The notes beneath the pieces were generated by a model, which was not told the DNA's origin, searched no databases, and saw nothing but the letters and a program-made list of their open reading frames with translations. The translations under genes were made by a program, and so were the position numbers. DNA of 64,000 bases from Sphingomonas_L flavalba_A (lineage in GTDB: Bacteria > Pseudomonadota > Alphaproteobacteria > Sphingomonadales > Sphingomonadaceae), in assembly GCF_047553045.1 (NCBI RefSeq), contig NZ_CP180208.1:2542001-2606000 (forward strand), in the 5' to 3' direction. Position 1 is the first letter of the stretch; each line of letters starts with the position of its first letter. Of the stretch, positions 8,448 to 15,880 are shown in pieces.

Positions 8448-10238
8448 CTAGCCCAGCGCCTCGACCTGTTCGGCCAGCAACAGCCAGCGTTCCTCGGCCG
8501 CATCCTTCTCGGCGCGGGCGGCGGCAATTGCCTCGGTCAGCGCGGCGAAGCGCGCCGGATCGCGCGTATACAGGTCGGCATCGGCCAGCGCCGCCTCGTC
8601 GCGGGCAATCGCCGCCTCGATCGCCTCGATCCGCGCCGGCAGCAGATCATAATCGCGCTGGTCCTTGTAGCTGAGCTTGGTCGCCGGGGTGCGCGGCGGC
8701 GCGGCCTGCGCCTTCGCCGCCGCCGGCTTGCGCGGTTCCGCCACTGGCGCCCGCCGCCGTTCCCAGTCGGCATAGCCGCCGGCAACGACGTCGACCTTGC
8801 CGGACCCGTCGAGGCCCAGCGTCAGCGTCACCGTCCGGTCGAGGAAATCGCGGTCATGGCTGACGATCAGCACCGTCCCGTCATAATCGGCGATCACTTC
8901 CTGCAGCAGGTCAAGCGTCTCCAGGTCCAGGTCGTTGGTCGGCTCGTCCAGCACCAGCAGGTTGGATGCGCGGGCGAACTCGCGGGCCAGCAGCAACCGC
9001 GACTGTTCGCCGCCGGACAGCGTGCCGACCGGCGCGTCCGCCAGCCCCGGCGCGAACAGAAAGTCCTTCAGATAGCCCTGGATATGCTTGCGTGTCCCGC
9101 GCACGTCGATCCAGTCGCCACCGTCGGCGAGTATGTCGCGCACCCGCTTCTGCGGTTCCAGCAGGCTGCGTTGCTGGTCGATGACAATGCCGTCCAGCGT
9201 CCGCGCCAGCGTCACGCTGCCCTCGTCCGGCGCCAGCTCGCCGGTCAGCAGGCGCAGCAGCGTCGTCTTGCCCGCGCCGTTGGCGCCGACAATGCCGATT
9301 CGGTCGCCGCGCTGGATGCGCAGGGTGAAGTCGCGGATGACGGCGCGGCGCTCCGCCCCCTCGCCGAAATGCTTGCTCACCTTGTCGGCGACGATCACCG
9401 ACTTGGTCTTCACGTCGTCGCTCGCCGCCGCCAGCTTGGCGGTACCGGCCGGGCCAAGCATCGCCGCGCGCTGCGCCCGCATCTGGTTCAGCTTTTCCAG
9501 CCGCCCCTGGTTGCGGCGGCGGCGCGCGGTGACGCCGCGTTCCAGCCAGTGCAGCTCCAGCTTCAGCTTGGCGTCCAGCTTCTCCGCCGCGCGCGCTTCC
9601 TCGGCGTAGACCTTCTCCATCCACCCCTCGAACCCGCCAAAGCCGATCTCGGCGCGGCGCAGGCTGCCGCGGTCGAGCCACAGCGTCGACCGGGTCAGCC
9701 GGGTCAGGAAGGTGCGGTCGTGGCTGATGACCAGAAAGGCGCCGGCGAATCGGTTCAGCCAGCCCTCCAGCCAGTCGATCGCCATCAGGTCCAAATGGTT
9801 GGTCGGCTCGTCGAGCAACAGCACGTCCGGCTCCTGCGCCAGCGCGCGGGCAATCGCGGCGCGGCGCCGCTCGCCGCCGCTCGCCGTCGCCGCCGGCCGG
9901 CCGAGGTCGAGGCCGATCTGGTCGGCGATCGCCTCGACCGCGTGGCGCTCCGGCGCATCCGGCCCGGACAGGGCGAAATCGCGCAGCGTCGGGTGGGCGG
10001 CGACCGGCGGGTCCTGTTCGAGCAGGATGACGCGGGCGCCCGGCACGATGGTCCGCCGCCCGGCATCGGCGTCGATCTGCCCGGCGAGCAGGCGCAGCAG
10101 CGTCGTCTTGCCGGCGCCGTTGCGGCCGATCAGCGCCAGCCGGTCGCGTGGGTTGATGTGGATGTCCAGCGCACTGAACAGCCAGCCGCTGCCCTGGATC
10201 AGGCCAAGGCCTTCGTAAGAGAGGATCGGTGCCGCCAT
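8448..10238 (-). CDS. uup: ABC-F family ATPase, Uup type
   Basis: 596 aa. Two ABC ATPase domains without membrane segments: Walker A GRNGAGKTTLL near residue 40 and GANGAGKTTLL near residue 320, each with a signature motif (SGGERRRAAIARAL and SGGEQSRLLLAREF) and a DEPTNHLDL or DEPTNDLDL Walker B. The interdomain linker is rich in Arg and Lys. The last 80 residues (KLSYKDQRDYDLLPARIEAIE onward) form the coiled-coil DNA-binding tail that marks Uup rather than EttA. Cytoplasmic; related proteins act on ribosomes and affect transposon excision. Confidence 0.9.
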   Translation of the reverse strand: MAAPILSYEGLGLIQGSGWLFSALDIHINPRDRLALIGRNGAGKTTLLRLLAGQIDADAGRRTIVPGARVILLEQDPPVAAHPTLRDFALSGPDAPERHAVEAIADQIGLDLGRPAATASGGERRRAAIARALAQEPDVLLLDEPTNHLDLMAIDWLEGWLNRFAGAFLVISHDRTFLTRLTRSTLWLDRGSLRRAEIGFGGFEGWMEKVYAEEARAAEKLDAKLKLELHWLERGVTARRRRNQGRLEKLNQMRAQRAAMLGPAGTAKLAAASDDVKTKSVIVADKVSKHFGEGAERRAVIRDFTLRIQRGDRIGIVGANGAGKTTLLRLLTGELAPDEGSVTLARTLDGIVIDQQRSLLEPQKRVRDILADGGDWIDVRGTRKHIQGYLKDFLFAPGLADAPVGTLSGGEQSRLLLAREFARASNLLVLDEPTNDLDLETLDLLQEVIADYDGTVLIVSHDRDFLDRTVTLTLGLDGSGKVDVVAGGYADWERRRAPVAEPRKPAAAKAQAAPPRTPATKLSYKDQRDYDLLPARIEAIEAAIARDEAALADADLYTRDPARFAALTEAIAAARAEKDAAEERWLLLAEQVEALG

Positions 10239-10353
10239 CGCCGCTGCCCGATAGTCGGTCGGGCGGCGTCCGTCACCCCGTCGGCTCGCACTTTCGGCTG
10301 ATCCGTCACATTCATGGCCTATTCAAGCCTTGCCGCTTATGGCGGTCGGCGAA

Positions 10354-10848
10354 ATGAGGATTTCGACGCATCTTGCCCTGGCGGCGCTGGCGGCGTCCGG
10401 CCTGACCGGAACGGTCGCGCCGGCGGCGGCACAGCAGCGCGGCGCGCAGGAAGACGAAGCTCGGCGCGGCGATGTCCGGCCGCGCGGCAGTCTGTACGAA
10501 GTCTATCGCGCCCGGCGCGGCAACCCGGACAATGCCCGGCGCCCCAACGGACGCGGCGATCCGAACGCCGCCTATCCGATGCCGGAAAAACGCAACCCCT
10601 ACGAAGCGATGCGCGCCCGGCGCGGCGACCAGTACGAAGCGTATCGCGCCCGTGTCCACGGGCAGGTCCGCTCGCTGCGGGAAATCGAAGGGCGTGTCGT
10701 CCCGCGCATGCCCGGCTCCACCTACATCGGGCCGGAATTCGATTCGGCCAGCGGCAACTACCGGCTGAAATTTCTGCGCGGCGGCCAGGTCATCTGGGTC
10801 GACGTCGACGGCCGGACTGGACAGGTGCGCGGCCGTTCGGGCTATTAA
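10354..10848 (+). CDS. Secreted Arg-rich protein with a PepSY-like C-terminus
   Basis: 164 aa from the ATG giving MRISTHLALAALAASGL, a clear signal peptide ending near AAAQQ. The middle is rich in Arg, Gly and Pro and contains three related RARRG(D/N) segments, probably disordered. The C-terminal 50 residues (GSTYIGPEFDSASGNYRLKFLRGGQVIWVDVDGRTGQVRG) resemble a PepSY-type fold in which a ligand-facing strand ends in a DGRTG turn. It lies upstream of a two-component system, as PepSY proteins often do, with a 12-bp stem hairpin between. An ATG 24 nt upstream is possible but would put extra residues before the signal peptide. Confidence 0.75.
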   Translation: MRISTHLALAALAASGLTGTVAPAAAQQRGAQEDEARRGDVRPRGSLYEVYRARRGNPDNARRPNGRGDPNAAYPMPEKRNPYEAMRARRGDQYEAYRARVHGQVRSLREIEGRVVPRMPGSTYIGPEFDSASGNYRLKFLRGGQVIWVDVDGRTGQVRGRSGY

Positions 10849-10907
10849 GGCGGCGCGCGGCGGAATGGATGCCGGTTTCCAGCAAAAGCGTCGCTGCGAC
10901 AAAATTA

Positions 10908-10949
10908 TAGAGCAAGCGGCGTGGTTCACCTATCACCCCGCTTGCTCTA
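10908..10949. terminator. Perfect 12-bp stem hairpin ahead of the response regulator
   Basis: TAGAGCAAGCGG (10908-10919) and CCGCTTGCTCTA (10938-10949) are exact reverse complements with an 18-nt loop. No T-run follows. It could end the upstream secreted-protein transcript, act as an operator, or be a dispersed palindrome; the outer TAGAGC/GCTCTA ends make a repeat plausible. Confidence 0.5.
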
Positions 10950-10983
10950 GACAAGCGAACACCCGTTTCCCGAAAGGAATCCG

Positions 10984-11649
10984 ATGCGCGTTCTGATCGT
11001 CGAGGACGAACCGAGCCTGGGCCAGCAGCTCCGCAATACCCTCGAAGCCGCGGGCTATGCGGTGGATCTCGCCACCGACGGCGAGGACGGCCATTTTCTG
11101 GGGGCGACCGAAAGCTACGACGCGGTCATCCTCGACCTCGGCCTGCCGGAAATCGACGGGCTGACCGTGCTCGACCGCTGGCGCAAGGACGGGCGGACAA
11201 TGCCGGTGCTGGTGCTGACCGCGCGCGACAGCTGGTCGGACAAGGTCGCCGGGCTGGACGCCGGCGCCGACGATTATCTGGCCAAGCCGTTCCAGTCGGA
11301 AGAACTGATCGCCCGGCTGCGCGCGCTGATCCGCCGCGCCTCCGGCAATGCCAGTTCGGAACTGACCGCCGGCGATGTCCGCCTCGATACGCGCAGCGGC
11401 AAGGTCACCCTCGCCGGGGACCCGGTGAAGCTGACCGCGCAGGAATACAAGCTGCTCAGCTACCTGCTCCACCACAAGGGCAAGGTGGTCAGCCGCACCG
11501 AGCTGATCGAGCATATCTACGATCAGGATTTCGACCGCGACTCGAACACGATCGAAGTGTTCGTGACCCGTATCCGCAAAAAGCTGGGCGCCGACGTCAT
11601 CACCACCATCCGCGGCCTCGGCTACAGTCTGGAGGACCCGGACGCCTGA
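10984..11649 (+). CDS. OmpR-family response regulator
   Basis: 221 aa. The receiver domain (about 1-115) has the acidic pair in IVEDE, phospho-acceptor Asp51 in VILDLGLPEIDG, the conserved Thr in LVLTARD and Lys in YLAKPF. A winged-helix DNA-binding domain follows (about 125-220) ending VITTIRGLGYSLEDP. It is of the PhoP/FeuP type by overall sequence, but I cannot assign a regulon. AAAGGA 5-8 nt before the ATG is a good ribosome site. The histidine kinase starts 17 nt downstream, so the pair is co-transcribed. Confidence 0.93.
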   Translation: MRVLIVEDEPSLGQQLRNTLEAAGYAVDLATDGEDGHFLGATESYDAVILDLGLPEIDGLTVLDRWRKDGRTMPVLVLTARDSWSDKVAGLDAGADDYLAKPFQSEELIARLRALIRRASGNASSELTAGDVRLDTRSGKVTLAGDPVKLTAQEYKLLSYLLHHKGKVVSRTELIEHIYDQDFDRDSNTIEVFVTRIRKKLGADVITTIRGLGYSLEDPDA

Positions 11650-11666
11650 CCGCGCCCGCGCTTTGA

Positions 11667-13046
11667 ATGACCGCCGAACCAGACGACCTGCCGGAAACTC
11701 CCGCGCGGCGGCGTTCGACCGGCTCGCTCAGCCGGCGGATGATCGTCGTCGCCGCGCTGTGGATCAGCCTGCTGCTGCTCGGCGGCGGCATGGCGCTCGA
11801 TCGGGTGCTCAGCACGGCGATCACCCGCAATTTCGACGAATCGCTCGAATATGTGCTGACCGCGATGATCGCCTCGGCGGAAATCGGCCCGAATGGAGAG
11901 GTGCTGCTCAACCGCCCGCTCGGCGACCAGCGCTTTCTCGAACCCTATTCCGGCCTCTATTACCAGATCAGCGGCGACGGCTTCGACCATTTCCGTTCGC
12001 GCTCGCTGTGGGATCGCGCGCTCGCCGTCGCCCCCGGCCATGCCGACGAGAATGTCCATGTCTATGACAGCAAGGAATTTGCGGACGCGCCGCTGCGCGT
12101 GCTCGAACGCGATCTGAAACTGCCGGGGTCGTCGGTCGTCTGGCGGTTCCAGGTCGCCCAGTCGCGCGAAGGGCTGAACGCCCAGATCGCGACGTTGCGC
12201 GAAACGCTGATCAAGAGCTTCGCGCTGCTCGGTATCGGGCTGATCGCGCTCGCCGCGCTGCAGACCTTCTATGGCCTGTGGCCGCTCAGGAAGGTGCGGG
12301 AAGCGATCAGCGCGATGCGCACCGGCAAGGCCAGCCGGGTGACGGAAGCGATGCCGAACGAGGTCACGCCGATGGTCGAGGAACTGAACGCCCTGCTCGA
12401 ACATAACGAACGGCAGGCGGAAGAGGCGCGGCGCCATGCCGGCAACCTCGCCCACGCACTGAAAACGCCGCTGACCGTGATCATGAACGCGGCGACCGCC
12501 GCCGCGCCGGATCTGGCCGAATCGGTGATGCGCGAAGCGACGACGATGCGCCGGCAGGTCGACCACCATCTCGCCCGCGCCCGCGCCGTCGGCCGGCGCG
12601 GCCACGCCCATAGCCGGGCGGAGGTGTGGCCCAGCCTGCAGGCGGTCGAACGCGCCGTCTCCCGCCTCTACGAAAATGTCCGCCTCGACATGGACGGGCG
12701 CAAGGACCTGGCCGTCCGCGTCGAGCGGCAGGACCTCGACGAAATGCTCGGCAACCTGATCGAGAACGCGGCGAAATACGGCGGCGGCAGCGTGTTCGTC
12801 ACCGTCGGCGCCGACAACGGCTTCGTCGATATCGCGATCGAGGACGACGGCCTCGGCATCCCGGAGGAAAAGCGCGAGCGGCTGTTCCAGCGCGGCGAAC
12901 GGCTCGACACCACCAAGCCCGGCACCGGCCTCGGCCTTGCCATCGTCCGCGACGTCGCCGAAATCTACGAAGGCTCGGTCGCGCTGGAGGAAAGCGAGGA
13001 CCTCGGCGGCCTCCTCGTCCGCCTCCGTCTCCCCGCAGCGGGTTAG
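11667..13046 (+). CDS. Sensor histidine kinase partner of the adjacent regulator
   Basis: 459 aa. Two membrane helices (about 23-45 and 180-200) flank a periplasmic sensor domain of about 130 residues, followed by HAMP, the dimerisation domain with phospho-acceptor His near residue 262 in NLAHALKTPLTVI, and a HATPase domain with N box NLIENAAKYGGG and G boxes DDGLGIP and GTGLGLAI. Topology and H-box resemble PhoQ/FeuQ-type kinases, which sense envelope conditions. The TAG stop (13044-13046) is also the first three bases of a repeat element. Confidence 0.92.
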   Translation: MTAEPDDLPETPARRRSTGSLSRRMIVVAALWISLLLLGGGMALDRVLSTAITRNFDESLEYVLTAMIASAEIGPNGEVLLNRPLGDQRFLEPYSGLYYQISGDGFDHFRSRSLWDRALAVAPGHADENVHVYDSKEFADAPLRVLERDLKLPGSSVVWRFQVAQSREGLNAQIATLRETLIKSFALLGIGLIALAALQTFYGLWPLRKVREAISAMRTGKASRVTEAMPNEVTPMVEELNALLEHNERQAEEARRHAGNLAHALKTPLTVIMNAATAAAPDLAESVMREATTMRRQVDHHLARARAVGRRGHAHSRAEVWPSLQAVERAVSRLYENVRLDMDGRKDLAVRVERQDLDEMLGNLIENAAKYGGGSVFVTVGADNGFVDIAIEDDGLGIPEEKRERLFQRGERLDTTKPGTGLGLAIVRDVAEIYEGSVALEESEDLGGLLVRLRLPAAG

Positions 13047-13090
13047 AGTTTGCCCTGTTTAAGCTGCACCGGCCCGCTCCCCCACCCGCC
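13044..13090 (+). repeat. Half copy of the TAGAGTTTG palindromic repeat
   Basis: About 45 nt match the right arm of the 21020-21145 element read in reverse complement, with three mismatches and one gap by eye. It starts TAGAGTTTGCCCTGTTTAAG and ends at the run CTCCCCCACCCG. The opening TAG is the stop codon of the histidine kinase. No inverted partner follows. Confidence 0.75.
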
Positions 13091-13219
13091 ACGATCCCCT
13101 GGATCCCGCCCGCTTCGGCGAACCCCCGCCCGGCGCCGACGAACGACATCGCCACGCCTTGCCTGCGAAAACCGTGCGTTTACAACAGGCCCATCCATAT
13201 CAGCATCCCGGGGACTTCG

Positions 13220-15283
13220 ATGACCAAGCGCAATCTGATCGGGGCGGCAATGCTCGCTCTGGCGACCACCCTCGCCCAACCTGCCGTCGCCCAGGCGGCA
13301 CCGGCCGCCGCGACGCCGGCGAAGCCGACCTTCGGCAGCTTCGGCTTCGACATCGCCGGCATGGACAGGGGCGTCGCGCCCGGCGACGATTTCTACAAAT
13401 TCGCCAATGGCGGCTGGGACAAGGCGACCGCCATTCCCGAAGACCGTGCCTCCTGGGGCTCTATGGTCGTGCTGCGCGACCTGTCGGACCAGCGCACCCG
13501 CGCGGTGATCGAGGAATCGGCCGGCGCCCATGCCGCGCCCGGTTCCGCGACGCAGAAGGTCGGCGACTATTTCGCCAGCTTCATGGACGAAGCGGCGATC
13601 GAGGCGAAGGGCGCCACGCCGCTGCAACCGCAACTTGCAGAGATCGCGGCGGCCAAGTCGGCCAGCGATATCGCCCGGCTGTTCGGCGAGGACCAGTGGC
13701 TCGGCATCGACACGCCGATCGGCGGCGGGGTCGAACAGGACCTGAAGGACAACACCGTCTACGCCGTCTACATCGGCCAGGGCGGGCTCGGCCTGCCCGA
13801 CCGCGACTATTATCTGGTCAAGGACAATCCGAAATTCGCCGAGGCGCGGACCAAATATCAGGCCTATATCGCCCAGCTGCTGACCCTTGCCGGCATCGGC
13901 GACGCGGCGGCGAAGGCGCAGCGCATCTTCGACCTGGAGACCAAGATCGCCCAGACCCACTGGACCCGCGCCGAATCGCGCCAGATCGACAAGCTCTACA
14001 ACCCGGTCGCCACCGCCGACATCGCCGCCACATACCCCGGCTTCGACTGGCATGCCTTCCTGACCGCCGCCGGCGTCGCCGACCAGCCGCAGATCGTCGT
14101 CACCCAACCGAGCGCCGTCACCGGCATCGCCGCCCTCGTCGCGTCGGAACCGCTGGACACGTGGAAGGACTATCTCGCCTTCCGCGCGATCAGCAACGCC
14201 GCCCCGCTGCTGTCCAAGCCGTTCGTCGACGCCAATTTCGCGCTCTACGGCAACACCCTCGCCGGCACGCCGCAGTTGAAGGAACGCTGGAAGCGCGGCG
14301 TCGATCTGGTCAACGGCGGCATGGGCGAAGCGGTCGGCGAACTCTACGTCGCCAAATATTTCCCGCCCGAATCCAAGGCAAAAATGGAGGCGCTCGTCGC
14401 CAATCTGCGCACCGCGCTCGACGGCCGACTGTCGCGGCTGGCGTGGATGGCGCCTGAAACCAAGGCCAAAGCGCGCGCCAAGCTCGCCGCCTTCACCTCG
14501 AAAATCGGCTATCCCGACACATGGCGCGATTATGGAAAGCTGGAGATCCGCCGCGACGATGCCTTCGGCAACGCCCAGCGCGCCCGCCGCTTCGAATATC
14601 AGCGCAACCTCGACAAGATCGGCAAGCCGGTCGACAAAAGCGAGTGGGGGATGACCCCGCAGACGGTCAACGCCTATGCCAACCCGCTGATGAACGAAAT
14701 CGTGTTCCCGGCGGCGATCCTGCAGGCGCCGTTCTTCGACCCCAATGCCGACGACGCGATCAACTACGGCGCGATCGGCGCGGTCATCGGCCACGAACTC
14801 AGCCACCATTTCGACGATCAGGGCCGCAAATTCGACCCGCAGGGCAACCTGGCCGACTGGTGGACGGCGGAGGATGTCACCCGCTTCAAGACCTATACCG
14901 ACAAGGTCGTCGCCCAGTACGGCGCCTATGAACCGATCCCCGGCAGCCATGTGAACGGCGAACTGACGCTGGGCGAGAACATGGCCGACCTCGCCGGCCT
15001 CAACATCGCCTACGACGCCTACCAGTTGTCGCTCCACGGCAAGCCGGCGCCGGTGATCGACGGCTACACCGCCGATCAGCGCTTCTTCCTCGGCTATGCG
15101 CAGGTCTGGCGGTACAAGGCGCGCGACGCTGCGGTGCAGCAGCAACTGACCACCGACCCGCACACGCCGGGCAACTGGCGCCCCTATGTCGTGCGCAACC
15201 TCGACGCCTGGTACAAGGCGTTCGACGTCAAACCGGGCCAGACATTCTACCTGGCGCCGGATCAGCGCATCAAGGTCTGGTAA
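13220..15283 (+). CDS. M13 family zinc metallopeptidase (neprilysin/PepO-like)
   Basis: 687 aa starting MTKRNLIGAAMLALATTLAQ, a signal peptide with cleavage near AQAAPA, so the enzyme is periplasmic or secreted. The catalytic motif VIGHELSHHFDDQG is near residue 525 (HExxH), and the third zinc ligand is in GENMADLAG near residue 586. Length and the C-terminal ending (QRIKVW) fit full-length M13 peptidases, which cleave small peptides. Upstream in-frame codons extend into the histidine kinase gene and are ignored. Downstream is a strong GC hairpin. Confidence 0.93.
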   Translation: MTKRNLIGAAMLALATTLAQPAVAQAAPAAATPAKPTFGSFGFDIAGMDRGVAPGDDFYKFANGGWDKATAIPEDRASWGSMVVLRDLSDQRTRAVIEESAGAHAAPGSATQKVGDYFASFMDEAAIEAKGATPLQPQLAEIAAAKSASDIARLFGEDQWLGIDTPIGGGVEQDLKDNTVYAVYIGQGGLGLPDRDYYLVKDNPKFAEARTKYQAYIAQLLTLAGIGDAAAKAQRIFDLETKIAQTHWTRAESRQIDKLYNPVATADIAATYPGFDWHAFLTAAGVADQPQIVVTQPSAVTGIAALVASEPLDTWKDYLAFRAISNAAPLLSKPFVDANFALYGNTLAGTPQLKERWKRGVDLVNGGMGEAVGELYVAKYFPPESKAKMEALVANLRTALDGRLSRLAWMAPETKAKARAKLAAFTSKIGYPDTWRDYGKLEIRRDDAFGNAQRARRFEYQRNLDKIGKPVDKSEWGMTPQTVNAYANPLMNEIVFPAAILQAPFFDPNADDAINYGAIGAVIGHELSHHFDDQGRKFDPQGNLADWWTAEDVTRFKTYTDKVVAQYGAYEPIPGSHVNGELTLGENMADLAGLNIAYDAYQLSLHGKPAPVIDGYTADQRFFLGYAQVWRYKARDAAVQQQLTTDPHTPGNWRPYVVRNLDAWYKAFDVKPGQTFYLAPDQRIKVW

Positions 15284-15286
15284 GCC

Positions 15287-15326
15287 ACGGGCGGCGGGGG
15301 CCGGCGACCGCGCCGGCCCCGCCCGT
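15287..15326. terminator. GC-rich hairpin between convergent M13 peptidase and sixA
   Basis: The arms ACGGGCGG...GGGGCCGGCG and CGCCGGCCCCGCCCGT pair around a 4-nt loop with a small bulge. It fills the 54-nt gap between two convergent stops. It has no T-run, so it may act as a Rho-assisted or RNA-stabilising 3-prime structure. Confidence 0.6.
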
Positions 15327-15337
15327 CAGGCGTTCCG

Positions 15338-15880
15338 TCACTCGCGCCCGGGGCCGAGCGCCGGGTCCAGATCGCGCGGCCGCACGAAACGAGCCAGCAC
15401 CCCGCCCCCGGCGTCGATGTCGGCCCAGCGGTCGACGGCGAATTGCAGCTCAGCCAGGCTGGCGGTCGGAAATTTCTCCTCGACATCGTCGCGCAGCCGG
15501 TCCTCCGGCCGGTCCGGCACCAGCAGCAGCACCAGATCCTCCAGCCCCGGATTGTGCCCGGCGAGCAGCAGGCTGCCAACATCGTCCGCCGTCTCGCGCA
15601 CCAGGTCGCACAGCGTCGCGGCGGAGGCGAGGTAGATGCGCTTGTCCCACACCGGCGTCATCGGCCGGCCCAGCCCGTCCCACACCCCGTCCAGCGTCTG
15701 CACCACCCGCACCGCCGGCGACGCGATCACCCGGTCGAACGCCATGCCCGCCTCGCGCATGTGGCGGCCGACGGTCCGCGCCGCGCGCGCGCCCTTGGCG
15801 TTCAACGGCCGGTCGAAATCCCTGGGCACGGTGTCGTCCCATTGCGACTTGGCATGGCGCAGCAACGTCAACGTCTTCAT
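15338..15880 (-). CDS. sixA: SixA-type phosphohistidine phosphatase
   Basis: 180 aa. A histidine phosphatase superfamily enzyme with the catalytic motif LLRHAKSQWD (Arg8, His9) and the further SPAVRVVQT and LLLAGHNPGLEDL motifs carrying the second Arg and His. SixA enzymes remove phosphate from histidine-containing phosphotransfer proteins. Its start overlaps the stop of the upstream helicase gene by 3 nt, so the two form a minus-strand operon. The C-terminal 30 residues (DPALGPG) are less conserved. The physiological substrate cannot be read from the sequence. Confidence 0.88.
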   Translation of the reverse strand: MKTLTLLRHAKSQWDDTVPRDFDRPLNAKGARAARTVGRHMREAGMAFDRVIASPAVRVVQTLDGVWDGLGRPMTPVWDKRIYLASAATLCDLVRETADDVGSLLLAGHNPGLEDLVLLLVPDRPEDRLRDDVEEKFPTASLAELQFAVDRWADIDAGGGVLARFVRPRDLDPALGPGRE

